From: Nyssa sinensis
Lineage: Eukaryota > Streptophyta > Magnoliopsida > Cornales > Nyssaceae
Assembly (NCBI GenBank): GCA_008638375.1
Contig: CM018051.1
Location: 39,776,677 to 39,840,676 of the forward strand
DNA length: 64,000 nucleotides
Direction: 5' to 3'
A program made the translations under genes and the position numbers. Below are positions 35,961 through 48,229 of the stretch, in pieces. Numbering within the stretch: position 1 is the first letter of the stretch; each line of letters opens with the position of its first letter. The notes under the pieces were generated by a model, which worked only from the letters and a program-made list of their open reading frames with translations, made no database searches and was not told where the DNA came from.

Positions 35961-36240
35961 AAATTCATGAAGTTTCCATATAGGAAGCAGCTTCTAGAAG
36001 TGATTTTTAAAGCAATTAAGACACAAAGTAAAAATCTAGTAAATAATGCTGAGAATTGCCAAACAGGGCAAAATAGGAAAAAAAGAGAAAAATGAGGCAA
36101 AAAGGGGGGCCAGGGGGTTTGAACCTTGAACCAAAAAGTGGGAGGAACTTTGACTTAAAAAATTAACCAACTTGGCTACTAGCACATTTGTGTTATATAT
36201 TGCATTAGATATACATATATGTCATATAAAAGCCATCCCA

Positions 36241-37640
36241 CTAATGGGCACCATGGTGGACCGAGTCTTAATGATCCTTTACAAGTTTCAGATGGGCCAA
36301 TCACAAGGTCGAGAGCTAAGAAGTTAAGTGCACAAAAATGCTAATTGGGTGATTTTTGTACAGTTTCGATGTCACTTCGTAATTTGGACATAAATCTCTC
36401 ATCTGAGCTCCGATTGAGATGATTCAAGATGCTATGAAAATCTAAGGAATAGTTCTACAACTTTTATGTTTTAAGTTTTCCGAGATTCGGGTTACATCAA
36501 GGTCGAAATTTGATTTGAAGTTGCTATACCTACACTGATGACGTTTTTGGCTACGCAAAATTTTAACTTAATTAGTGGATTCCTTTTTTCTTTGTCGGGT
36601 CTCGTTATTCTTGGCAAGGGTTTTCATGATTTCTTATCAGAGTTCAGACTACAAATCAGGTCTAATTTATCCTTTTTCATTCCTGCATTAGAATTATTAT
36701 CCTTGAAAAAAAAAAAAAACGCACAATCCTTTTCTTCTTTCTCTTCTTGCTGCTCTTTTTTTTTTTAGCCGTAGCCCCTGTCCATCAAAATAGAACAAAA
36801 AAAAAAAGAAAAGAATTCTATTATGCTTTTGCGCCAAGATCCAGCCGCTGTTAGCCGTCGCAAGCTTTCTGTTTTCTTTCTTCCAAATCTCAAGCCGCAG
36901 CCTTTCTTTTCTCTCCTTGTTTAGTTTTCTTTTCTTTTCTTTCTTTTTTTTTTTATTATTCAGTCCAGCCATTGTCTTCTTTGCTTTTCTTTTCTTTTTG
37001 TCTTTTCTCTTCGGCCTACTTCTAATCTCAAGTTGTAGCCTCTGTTCTCCTTTTTTTTTTTTTTTTTTTCAAATCTCCATTTTCTTTTGCTGCACGTTCC
37101 AACTGCTTCTTGAAACATAGCAATTCTGTCATTTGAAACACAGAAACACGCACTGGTGACGATTCGTGTCGAATCTTTTTGAGGAGAGGGGGAATGATGA
37201 GCACCATAATGGATCAAGTTTTAAAGATTCGAGGTCGAATTCTTTTGAAGAGAGGGGGAATGATGGGCACCATGGTGGACCGAGTCTTAAAGATCCTTTA
37301 CAAGTTTTAGATGGGCCAATCACAAGGTCGAGAGCTAAGAAGTTAAGTGCACAAAAACGTTAATTGGGTGATTTTTGTACAGTTTCAATGTCACTTTGTA
37401 ATCTGGACATAAATCTCTCATCTGAGCTCCAATTGAGATGATTCAAGATGCTATAGAAAGCCAAGGAATAGTTATACAACTTTCATGTTTTGAGTTTTTC
37501 GAGATTCGGGTTGCATCAAGGTCGAAATTGGATTTGAAGTTTCTATGCCTACATTGATGATGTTTTTGGTTGCACAAAATTTTAACTTAATTAGTGGATT
37601 CCTTTTTTCGTTGTCGGGTCTCGTTATTCTTGACGGGGTT
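36241..37640 (+). repeat. Tandem pair of gypsy pol-tail/LTR segments
   Basis: 36241-36620 and 37261-37640 are direct copies about 1020 bp apart. Each starts GGGCACCATGGTGGACCGAG, passes the pol tail (DGPITRSRAKK in the second copy), and continues through a block ending at GTCGGGTCTCGTTATTCTT. The spacer 36700-37100 is poly(T)-rich and carries several copies of a CTCAAGCCGCAGCC-like phrase. The second half of the block is shared, inverted, with 720-960. Confidence 0.85.
37150..37363 (+). pseudogene. C-terminal tail of a gypsy pol polyprotein
   Basis: The open frame contains a duplicated SFEERGND segment and DGPITRSRAKKLSAQ before its stop. A GP(I/M)TR(S/A)(R/K)AK motif is the usual last feature of many plant gypsy polyproteins. 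Nothing upstream encodes integrase, so it is an isolated fragment. A second, shorter copy lies at 36241-36345. Confidence 0.75.
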
Positions 37641-38770
37641 TCGCATCACCCACCTTGTAAACCAACCAATAGAAATACATGCAACACCTCACCCTTTAAG
37701 CAATATGTGCATGTGTATATATTTATGTATCTATATGTATAGGTCCTATGTGTGATAGAAAGAAAAATCAATGTGTGTGCATGTGCGGGTAGAGAGAGAG
37801 AGAGGGAGGAGAAGAAGAAGAAAAGGGGACCAACAAAGGTAGGAAGACACAACTATTAAGAGGTAAACCCTGTTGAAACTTTCTCTTTCTGTAAAGTTTG
37901 ACTAGAAACTCACTGCTTAGAGGCATATTCTTGTTTATATGTACATGAAATAATATATATGTATGTTATATGTAGATAAAACAAAAAAGAAAATGAGTCA
38001 GAAACCACAAAGAACTGTGGAACCTCCATGGCTGAAGCTCGAAATATGGCCTGATTTGACCCACACTTAACACTGTTTAAGGGGTAAGGACTTAAATTAA
38101 GGATTCTAAGAATCTCGAAACCATAACCATTAGACTAAATAGACCTGAAACGACTGAGAAACTCATACTTGCAGGTCATGGGTTCATAACCTAGTTTCAT
38201 CAATAGAGCTTCAAACCTTATTTTTAGAATGTGGTTTGAATTTCCATAACCTAAGGATCACAATAAGCCAAAAATTATTGCTTTTGGTTGAAAAATGAGC
38301 ATGTGCTAAAGGAATATTCAGAACCGCCATAGATAGTGGAACGAGCTTTCCATCTCAATCCAAAGCCCAAAATCAATGCCAAAAAGTAGCTTGTACTTGT
38401 AGAAACATTTTAAGATTTAAAATAGCTTGATTAGGTGATTGGAAAACCATCAAATAAGAACTAAAAAACTAGGGTTATACGGCTATTGTTCATCAGTCCT
38501 GGGGAAGACTGATGAACAGTAACTAGTCGGGTCGGTCACCGGGTTGGATCCGGGATAGGCCCCGATCGAAATAAAAATAGGTTAGGGGATTTTAATGAAA
38601 CGACATATTATTGGCTTTAAATTAAAAGGCACTTGGATATGTTTGGAAACAGGGATAATAAATTGATTTAACTAACTTTATTCTGAACAAGGATATCTTA
38701 TCCCTGAATTGAGCCCTATCCACTGTTTGCTTCTTAAATGCTTAGAAAAAGAAAAGAAAAGATAGAACTT

Positions 38771-38857
38771 AGGGCGAGTGGGTTTCGACCCACTCACCTG
38801 CATGCATGTGTAAACTCTAAACCAAGTGGGTTAACCACTATGCCACTGAGTTTCTTT
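38771..38857 (-). other. tRNA-like module (A and B box) inside LTR
   Basis: On the minus strand, TGGCATAGTGGTTAACCCA resembles a pol III A box/D-arm. About 45 bases on, GAGTGGGTCGAAACCCACTC forms a 7-bp stem with a TCGAAA loop, as in a T-arm/B box. A full tRNA cloverleaf is not present, so it is tRNA-derived (SINE-head-like) rather than a tRNA gene. Confidence 0.5.
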
Positions 38858-39649
38858 GTAAAAAATACTACCTGAATATATATATATATATAAATATAAT
38901 AAGGAATTAAATAAATTTAATAAATTTAATTTGTTAAAATGGCTACGATGCCTAAATAAAATGAAAAGATAGTGAAACTCAATGTTTTTGGGCGTTCCGA
39001 ATCCAACGACGGGATCTGATTTGTGAAATTAAGTCTTGAAAAATAAGAAACGTAAAATGTGAAATGACCAAAATACCCCTAGGCATAGAAAATACAAAAT
39101 AAAGGCCGAATAAATCCTAAAAATGATCAATCTGATATAGTTGATTGTCATAAGCATAATAATGTAAATGTCTAAATAAGACTCTGGAACAGTCAAAGTA
39201 TAAAATAGGATATGACCGATATGTTTCGGTAATCTAAAATAGATACCAAATGAGATCCAAAAGACTCAGGAATTTATAGAAGGACACGTGAAATATTCTA
39301 AGGACCAAGATACTATCCGGGGCAAGAATAATAAATTACCATTTTGCCCATAAGGTTAAATAAGTGATTAATTGATAACGAATAAAGTCAAAATGACTTA
39401 AATTATAATTCTGAAAGCTACTAAGCCAAATTAAGGAATTCAATAGCCTAAGTTGAAACCCAATAAATGGGTAACTCGAAACCTCTAACTTGGTGTTATT
39501 TTATACTATACTATTCAGATGCATACATTTTGTGAGTAACTTGGAACTTCTGACTTGGTGATATTTTAATTGTCATAGCATTTTCACATATTGTGCTATT
39601 TAAATGTATATACTTAAATGTATACACTTTGTACTGCATAAAACTTGGC

Positions 39650-40075
39650 ATGATTCTGTTATGTTCTGTTCTGTTATATTCTGTTCGGATTCTGTTCTGT
39701 ATTATTATATTCTGACTCTTGGGCCTATTACAGGATTGAGCAATATGGCATAAGTAGGCCAGAAGCAAACCCAGAGGGTAGAGGCCCCATGAATGTCTGT
39801 TTATGGGCGCTGGGAAAGGCTTAAACATACTTGATGATATGCCTGTTTGGCATCCTGTTCTGTTATGTTCTGTTCTGCTCAATTCTGTCATGTTCTGTTC
39901 TGATATGTTTGTGAGCAATACCCAGAGGGTAGAGACCCCTTAAGTGTCTGTTTATCGGCAGCTGGGAAAGGCTCAAACATACTTAATGATAAGCCTATAC
40001 TTCTGATAGATATATTGGCATCCTTTTCTGTTCTATTCTATTCAGTTCAGTTCAGTTTAGTTCTGCTTAAACTGC
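39650..40075 (+). repeat. 151-bp duplication with TTCTG microsatellite
   Basis: The phrase ACCCAGAGGGTAGAG recurs at 39769 and 39920 with matching flanks (CTGGGAAAGGCT, AAACATACTT). Runs of GTTCTGTT-type units surround them at 39650-39710, 39855-39905 and 40025-40070. Confidence 0.85.
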
Positions 40076-40679
40076 ATTTAAAAGTGGATTTATGAAATTG
40101 TTATTTCTGAAGTGACTGAACTATCCATGTGCTTTATAAGCAAGAACGGGTTTTGAAACCCATGGCAGGGAACTTATGTTACTTCACAAGGCTTGTTAAA
40201 GTTCACTCTATTATCCTAACATTTTTTTCAGGATTTATCTCAATTGGATTAGAAGGCATAAAGAAATGAAACTAGTAGCCCGGAGACATCCCAAGCCAGG
40301 ATTTGATGGTAATGAATTATGGAGTCTTGGATTATTGTGGATTGAATCATGCTATTCAGGTTTGTAGAACTATATTATTGAATTCGTTGATATACAATAG
40401 ATGCATTGGGACATGCCTCATGTATATTGGTACTCTAGAGATATTAGGTGACTGATTATAGACGTGCTCTGATGTGTTGAGATGAGTTACATTCCCAACA
40501 CGAATGATAATTAAAAAGGTTTTAATTTTCGCTACTTTGACCCTACATTCGGAATGCAATTCATTGTAAAGTTAAGAAGTTTGCCTTTGGTTGGTTGCAT
40601 TGTCGTAGAGAGACCGACAAGGTGGCTAACTGGCATCAAGTTTTCGACATTCGCGTAGGTTGGGGTGTGGGATGTGACA

Positions 40680-42160
40680 TGTTTATGCGTGGGTTGGCCC
40701 AAACCCGTAAATATACCCAACCCATATCTGAGATACTGTTCATCATCATTTCCACTTGAGACGCTACTATTCCTCTCGAAACCCTAATATTTTTTGCGCT
40801 TATTTCGTGCCATTTTAACCACTATTTCTTCCTATTTTCAATTCTATTTCATTTTTTCATGCCTTAGCTTCATTTTGTTGTTCATTTCAAGTCATGAAAT
40901 GCACTGGGGAGCTCGATCTTGAGCTCCCATGGCCGACTATATCGAGGTTCAGTTCAAGCTCATCTCTCCTACCATTTGGCCTAAAATTTGTCTCTTTTTG
41001 TTCCTTGTACTATGGGGTTTTAAAGCCCATTCAAAAATACTAGTTTAAGGCTCAATTATAAGGATTCACCATTGAAGGTCATACCTGCAACTAAACCTAT
41101 AGGTTTCACCTTCGAACTTCTTGATCGCGGACCACCTAATTTGTTGTCCTCATCTCATATAGTACAAGCTTTGACCATTCAAATTCAATTTTGGTTCAAC
41201 TTATTTTTGACCCATTTTGAAGCTTACTCTAATGGCGGTTTGTGGTATACCGGATGATGTGTCATTGGTATTTTTATAATTAATAGATGTGTTTGGTATT
41301 TTTATTTAAATTTTAAAAAAGATTTATGATGAATGATGTTATCTGATAAATCAAATTTGTGTACCTAGCATTACTATTGATAAAATATTTATAATGTATC
41401 TTAACTACCACCAATAATATAATGTCAAATCATTTAAGATGCTGAATTTGATACTAAAATTTAGGACAATGAATATTACTCTTCACTTAATCCTTCTTTT
41501 AAGAAAAGACCAATTCTTATGACATATGGAATTATCTTCCTTTTAATTATTCATGCTTCTCCCTTCTTTTAATTATATATATATATATATATGTATATTT
41601 CATGTACTTCAAGTTTGTTTAAGAGTTGAATCAAATAGGCATTATCGTATCTTAACTCCAACGAGCTCAATAGTACATTAGTTAATTCTTGATCCAATTC
41701 ATTTCATGAATTTTACCAATACAAATATTTTACTCCAATATGATAAGTAAATCATTTTTATTAAATAAAAATTATCAAAAATACAATTCATAAATTGAGT
41801 TTGAAGAGAATACAATCCCAACACAATCATATCATTACTTTATAAGTTTATGAGAGCTTTTCAATTTTAGATCATGCAAAACCTAACAAACTAACTAATT
41901 ATCAAATAATTAGAGAGATAAAATCTAACCCAAAACTAAGTAGGAATAAATAACTACACATCGCCTTTGTACGAGACAATGAAATTAGAAGCATGAACTC
42001 CCCTTCAAAAAGAAGTCACGAGTTACCTCGATGTTTCTTGGTAATCCTAATCCCTTGAATTCAATGATTTATGTGTGAAAAATTATCTGGTAATTCCTTC
42101 TTACCACTCAAACTCGTTAACAGAATAAATTTACCTTTATATCAATTCCCACCGTCGTGG
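40680..42160. other. Intergenic, likely LTR remnant and AT-rich DNA
   Basis: The first 600 bp may continue the minus-strand LTR interrupted at 35163. The rest is AT-rich with a (TA)n tract near 41575-41591. An open frame at 41072-41257 has no recognisable motif. No gene is supported. Confidence 0.4.
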
Positions 42161-42168
42161 CTCATGTC

Positions 42169-42590
42169 GAGGGACGAGGCTAGGAATTTAAATTAGAAGG
42201 GGAATTTTTTTTTTTTGATGTTCAATCATAAATTTAGAAATTAAAGAAGTATAAAAATTAATATTAATCGGTAATATTTTTAATAAGCAACTAAATTTAT
42301 TGATACAAATGAATTTATAAATTAGACAAAAATGACCAATTAAAGAAAAATAACTTAAAAAATTTCAATCAATACTAAAAATATTCAAAAAATTGATAAA
42401 AATCTTATTAAAAGATCAAATTAAAACTAAGATGATTGCAAAGTGTGAAATTTTAGAAATCAAGGGGAGCAAAAATTTAAATTAAAAGGTTATATTTAAT
42501 TATTTTTAAAAAATATATAAAAATTTCAAATAAATGAAAAAGTGAGAGGGGGAAATTGCCTCCTCTGGGCATGGGCTACCCTCGTCTATT
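42169..42590. mobile_element. MITE, hAT-like
   Basis: About 422 bp between CTCATGTC (42161-42168) and CACATGTC (42591-42598), an 8-bp duplication with one mismatch. The ends GAGGGACGAGGCTAGG and, inverted, GACGAGGGTAGCCC are short, degenerate inverted repeats. The interior is AT-rich and non-coding. An 8-bp duplication plus GGC-AGG-type ends indicates hAT. Confidence 0.6.
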
Positions 42591-42959
42591 CACATGTCTC
42601 CTCAAAATTAAATAATTTTAATTACAACGAGCAAAGATATCGTGGTAATAAAATATAGGAGATGTTAAATCTACTCTTTTTTTATACTCATACACTTCAA
42701 TTTATGATATATGAATTGAAGTGCAAGTGTTAGCGCATAAATACAAAATACTTGAACTAGAGGGCATTTGTCTCCATCCAAAAATGTATCCTATATATGC
42801 AATGAATATATGTAATGACCACTACTTTGATCTTGAATCTTACACACTTTACATGGAATTGAAATCACACGAAATTCTAAAATTCATGTCTCTTATTTAC
42901 GTGACCATTACATGATTTCTTTTATGATTGTAATATTTTATAAGATTTACGTGAGATCT

Positions 42960-42974
42960 ATTAAATTACTACAA

Positions 42975-43013
<39 letters not shown>
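42960..43013. repeat. (TA)n microsatellite
   Basis: An A-rich run passes into about 14 TA units. Confidence 0.9.
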
Positions 43014-43018
<5 letters not shown>

Positions 43019-43137
43019 GTTACGGACTTGTGAAATAATTTTTCTTCATAAACAACTTTAAAAAAGAAAAATATTTGAAACGGATTTCACACAATCCAAA
43101 CTCCACCTTTTAGAAGATATAAAACATACTAAAATTT

Positions 43138-43613
43138 TGAATAAATTATATTGACCTCTCTTAAGATTTTAATAATTACACTGACCTCTCCTGAGATATC
43201 TAAAATTATACTGAACTCTCATACTTTGCCTAACAATATACAAATGTTCCCCTTCAGTCAAAATTTTTAATCGAAATAACAAAACTACCCCCCTTTATTT
43301 TATTTCTTGTATTTTTTCAATTTTGACCATTTTTTTCTAACATTTTTAAAAGATTTTTTCTATTTTATATAAAAATAAATTTAACGTTCTAATCAATTAT
43401 TATTTAGAAAATGAAAAAAAGGACAAAATTTGAAATTTGACAAAAAAAAAAAAACATAAAAGGAGTAATTTTATCATTTTGAAGAAAAAATATGATTAAA
43501 GGAGAGTATTTATTAATGTCGAGTAAAATAAGAGAGGTCGGTATAATTTCATAAACTCTTAAAAAAAATTAGTGTAATTATCAAAAATTCCATAAAATTC
43601 ATTGTAATTTACC
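43138..43613. mobile_element. MITE, Mutator-like
   Basis: About 476 bp flanked by CTAAAATTT (43129-43137) and CTAAAGTTT (43614-43622), a 9-bp duplication with one mismatch. Long degenerate inverted arms: AATAAATTATATTGACCTCTC at the left and, reverse complemented, GGTAAATTACAATG with GACCTCTCTTA at the right. A 9-bp duplication and long arms point to Mutator. Confidence 0.7.
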
Positions 43614-43622
43614 CTAAAGTTT

Positions 43623-44794
43623 TTAATATCTAAAATATAATGCAATGGTTATTTTGTTTAAATTGAGACCCAAACTTGGACTATATAAATTGACTTTTAC
43701 AGCAATTCATTTCCTCAATTCATACTTGGTGGGTCACTCTTATCGAAGTTCAATCTGAAATGTGTTTGATGAGTGGCGTCAATGGCACATTACCAAATTT
43801 TTTATTAGTAAATAGAACAAAGCAGACACAGAAAATGCGTCGTAATCATGCACTGTTGATTCCATAACATGAGAAATTGAGCATCTTAGTCTAACTCACC
43901 ATTCTCTCTTATATACTTTGATAATCAATGGAAAGTCAACGTTGGTTGGGAGTTGGAACTTTGAGAAAGAGAAAGAAAAATGAAACCCACAGCCCATCAA
44001 CTTATTTCCATTTCAAGGGCCACAAGAAAGTTTTAAATTCAGTGTAGGCTGTTTTATAGGACTAAGACTGAGAGCACCTAGCCAATTGGCGTTGGGTAGA
44101 CAGATTCGCATTTGGGCTCTGTTTGGGGGTCTGAAAGCGCACGCAACAGGTAGTCCAAACGGCATTTGCTAGACGCTGGCTAGACCACAGTCCTGGGCGG
44201 CCCACAAGTTGTTCATGGCAGTGTCCTTAAAGTTCACAAATACAGCGAAAAAAACCAGCCCCATTATATATATAAATATAAAGAATGTTTTATGCATATT
44301 ATAATATATTTAATAATACAATATATAACTAATTAATTATCATATATAATATATTTAATTTTATATATCTCCTTTAATTCTATTATATATAAAATATATT
44401 TGTATATTTATTTATTAATTTTATAACATGCTACTAAATAACACTGAATATTATCTAACAATATTAAGGGAAAAATTAACTTTCATACTCTAAAATAATT
44501 TTTACCAAACATTCAATAAATTATTATTCTATCATCACAAGTTATTATTATTCAAACACTCAGAATCCATTCTGCAGAAATCATTCTACCAGAATCTATT
44601 CATCATAATTTGAAACTTCTCGTAATAGTTCTAAGTCCCACTAAGCCCATTATATCCAAAAGCCCAAAATGTAAAAAGATAAATTGAAACCACTCCAAAA
44701 AAAAAAAAAAAACTTTTGCCCAATTTTGAACTTGCTTACATAAGATGGTGAAGAAAATTAGAGGTGCCTTTTGCAAGAATGTATTAAGAATGTA
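43623..44794. other. Intergenic, no gene seen
   Basis: Mostly AT-rich. The segment 44060-44230 is GC-richer and has partly self-complementary GTTTGGG and CCAAAC phrases, possibly a further small MITE, but no clean ends. Confidence 0.35.
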
Positions 44795-44996
44795 TTAAGC
44801 CATGTGGATAGATGCTTGCACGGCATATGCATGGGTTGCTTCAACGGCTTCTTGTTGATACTTTGCCCCTGCAGTGAGAAAGAAATAAAAAAGATGCAAA
44901 ATGCGGGTGGTTGCCTTGCTTGGCTACTAACTCAAGGTTAGATCAAAAGAGAAAAGTTCTACCTGTGACTCTTGCAGATATTCCCTTGCTTGCTGC
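44795..44996 (-). pseudogene. Possible orphan terminal exons of an unidentified gene
   Basis: On the minus strand an acceptor-like AAGTAG precedes a 34-nt exon (44996-44963, AASKGISARVT) ending at donor CAG|GTAGAA. A 94-nt intron ends CTGCAG, and a 74-nt exon (44868-44795) closes the frame with AKYQQEAVEATHAYAVQA and a TAA. The phases match across the junction. I do not recognise the protein. No upstream exon is visible before the copia LTR at 46265, so it may be a truncated gene or chance. Confidence 0.3.
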
Positions 44997-46264
44997 CTAC
45001 TTGTGAGGGGAGCTTGGGACTCAGGCCCCCTTCTTGCCAAACCATCCAGTGTTTCTTATCTTGAAATTGGACTGTATACAGTATGGGTGTTCGGTTCACT
45101 TTATTTAATGTGCATAGAAGTTTATGGGCGTGTAAATAATTTGATGAGTTCATGTGTACAAGTTTGCCAAATTATTCTGGTGCAGTCAAAAATCCCAATT
45201 AGCAAATGCTGCATCTTTAAAATATATATAAATGCAAGGATGCGGAGTTTCAGAGTCAACAAAACGTTGGTCGATAAAGACGAGTTTTACTTCACAAATA
45301 ATATAGATAGAATTGAACCCTAGTAATTGAATAAAACAGAAAATCTGTTTCCATAAACCAAAATGAAATTTTACAAGAAATAGTAAGAAACAAATTAGAG
45401 GTGAAACTTATATGAAGCTTGCTAACGAAAATAAAAGTAAATTTCATTAAGGCTGGCTAGTGTTTCACAGTATGTCTTTAAGACAAAATTTGTCATTCGC
45501 AATGGTGCTTATGATTTCTTGAAAATTTGTTTTCCAATATATAATATCAGAAACTACACACAGAAAAAGTATTGCAATTACTGCGCCTGACAAACCAACT
45601 TGTGCTTTACACTTACTGACTCACTCTTAGACTCCTATGATTGCAAAACAAAATGTAGAAGATGATTAAAAGTAGTCTATGCAATGAAGGGCAGATGGAT
45701 TTTATAGTGTTTCGTGTCTGTTCAACCGGACTTAAGGCTAAAAATTGCATTTGTTCATGCGAACTGAACTAATGTTTCAGTTCGAATAAATGCACAAGTT
45801 CGGGAAAAAGAATATGATGTTAACAAAAGTGTGGTACCTTTTGGGGTCAAAACTCACAATTCAAGGTAATTGTATATATACTCGTATAAAACTTTAAAAC
45901 CAACCAATGTCGGACAAAAACTTTAGTTATCATGTTCAAGTGATAGTGTTTGAAGTCAAATTCTCATTTAACCCTTAATAATGTTGAGCAACCAAATATA
46001 TATTGTTAACCTACTAATAGAGGTGAACATATATCTATGCGGACCCACCAAAAGTAATGTGTGGGTCTCCTTTTTATTTTGGCTCGAAGTTAACCTAAAA
46101 CTCATAATTCAAAATCATTATTTCCAACAATCCTTCTGCCACATGAATGAAATTGATTGAAAACAATGCAAATGAAAATGTAGACATAGAAATAGTACTA
46201 TTTGAAAATCTCCTATATAGAGCAATGTAGCTTATAGCCTTGAACCTTCCTTCGTGAAAATTTT
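44997..46264. other. Intergenic between candidate exons and copia LTR
   Basis: No domain-bearing ORF on either strand. Open frames here (for example 45003-45323) lack recognisable motifs. Confidence 0.35.
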
Positions 46265-47651
46265 TTTTGCCCAGATTTAAACCCAAGAGAGGGCTGATTT
46301 AGGTATTTAGAAAATATTGACTACTTTTACAAACTTTAAATATTAATGCAAGTAAAACACAAAGAAAGTAAAGAGTATGAAAGAAAGAATAAACACAACA
46401 ATTTTACGAGGTTTAGAAAACTACTACGTCCTTGACAGAAGTTCTCTGCTTGCGTTTTTCCATTATATGAACTCCTTCTTAGGTGGAGATAAAATATTTA
46501 CAATGAAGAGCTCATCGCTCTTTTTCCAACAAAACCTCATTTTGCCTCACATGGGTAGAACCTACCCACAAATCTCACTGTAATGAGAAGAAACAAAATT
46601 GATACAAATAGATATACTGTTATAGAGCTAATTGGTGTAATAAATTCTTACTCACTAATGATTAATCATGATAAGCTCTGAGTATTTAAGATTAAGAGAA
46701 CTTTTAGATTTAGATTTTAGAATAAATGAGATCTAAAGTCATATAATGGATCAAGAAGTTAAAGCATGTAGGTTGTTAGCAATAAATGTTGTAGAGAACC
46801 TCTTTTTCGAATATAATTGTTAGATTAAAAAACAAGTCGTTCCATCCTTTTTGATCTGTTTAAAATTTGAATTTGTGATTGCTAGATCGACAGAATTAGT
46901 CGACTAGATTTATCAATTAGTCGATTGGATCATAATCTAGTTGATTGATGAGCTTAACTAATTTGTCCAGAGGCTTGAGGTTTATTTTGTTAAGAGCAAC
47001 TAGTTGACTGGTCTTTAGAATCAGTCAACTGATTTATCTAATGTCAAAATGTTCACAAATGTATGTTGAATAACCAATGGATTGGTTTTTAGAAATGGTC
47101 GAATGGTTTTGATAGAAGGTTCAGTTTTGTGAACATAAAATCAATCAGTCGATTGGATATATCAAATGGTCAACTGATTTAGACAATAGTAGAAATAGGC
47201 TTAAAAATCAGTCGACTGCTTTTGGCAGTTTAAGCAATTTGCCTATTTTGACCTATCTTCTCTATTTCAAATGACTTGATTTTTAACACTTCAGATATAT
47301 CAATGTAGTATTTTGAAAAATCATTTTATGATTGGTTTTAGTTAATCCCTTAAATATCTAGAGCTTATGCATATGATCAATAAAATCTAATTCACTCAAA
47401 AATCCAAAATAATAAAAACTAAGACTTATACTAACTTCTCTTAATTTCCTAGGCTTGAGTGTATTCACTAGATTGAATTTAGCCTTGAAGCTTGTGGTTG
47501 ATTGGATTTTTTCATTTGACAATTTTTTTTTCATTTTTTGGTCAATCATTCTCGTTGACCTAGATGACATATTTATATTATCACTAGATAAAACATTAGT
47601 CCTCGTAAAAATTGTTGAGATGCTTTTGATTGAAAACCTTTAAGGTTAACA
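46265..47651 (-). repeat. 3' LTR of the minus-strand copia
   Basis: About 1387 bp; read on the minus strand it begins at 47651 and ends at 46265. It contains GTCGAC/GTCGATT-type motifs at 46885-47220. The upstream purine tract reads GGGGGAGC at about 47751-47744 on the minus strand. Ends align with 32857 and 34415 of the plus copia. Confidence 0.82.
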
Positions 47652-48229
47652 ATCTTTCCATTTTTTATGATGACAAACCATTGATGTTTTAAACTGAAAA
47701 TAAAGAAATATCAAAATTTGATAGGCAGTTTGAATAGAACATGTAATGCTCCCCCTATCAGTATGCATATTTCAATATTTGTGCCACAAATTGATTTTCA
47801 AAAAATTCATAGGCATATTGAACATTTTATCTCCCTATCCAGATATAATGTTTGCATTTTAAGGATTATTGTCTATTTTAAGTCCCCAAGGATTCAAGTT
47901 AGTCAATTTTAAGATTCTTGCAATTGAATCCACCTATTTGAGTTAAATATGCATTTGAGCATACACACATTAAAAAGCACGTAAAACATAAAAATAGATA
48001 CCATTGATTAGCAAAAAATACACTTTCATTGATTTGGATTGATCTCATAAAAATTCTAGAAAAATGCATAGAATTTTTAAGAGATCAAAACCATACATGA
48101 AGTTTAATTCCATAGACATTACAAAAGTTATTACATCAAAAGCTAGTACAAAAAGAAATGTCTAATCCCTATCAATCTATTCTCATATCAATCTTCTCCC
48201 CCTTTTGACATCATAAAAAAACAATTGAT

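Larger units (their letters stand above)
35168..40679 (+). mobile_element. Long gypsy LTR (probably solo), with internal insert
   Basis: It starts TGTAATACCCCG at 35168 and ends GGGATGTGACA at 40679, with flanks TATTT (35163-35167) and TGTTT (40680-40684), a 4/5 target duplication. The 5.5 kb includes foreign sequence at about 36240-37640 (gypsy pol tails), microsatellites, a tRNA-like module and a 151-bp duplication. No internal region follows, hence a solo LTR. The termini match other LTRs in the window. Confidence 0.65.

Noticed and set aside
36697..37217. Lysine-rich and phenylalanine-rich frames
   Set aside because: They are translations of poly(A)/poly(T)-rich spacer DNA.
38771..38857. 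Functional tRNA gene
   Set aside because: Only A/B-box-like parts and one stem fit; no complete cloverleaf or acceptor stem.
45003..45323. 106-codon plus-strand frame
   Set aside because: Antisense to or next to the candidate exons, no motif, codon pattern not convincing.
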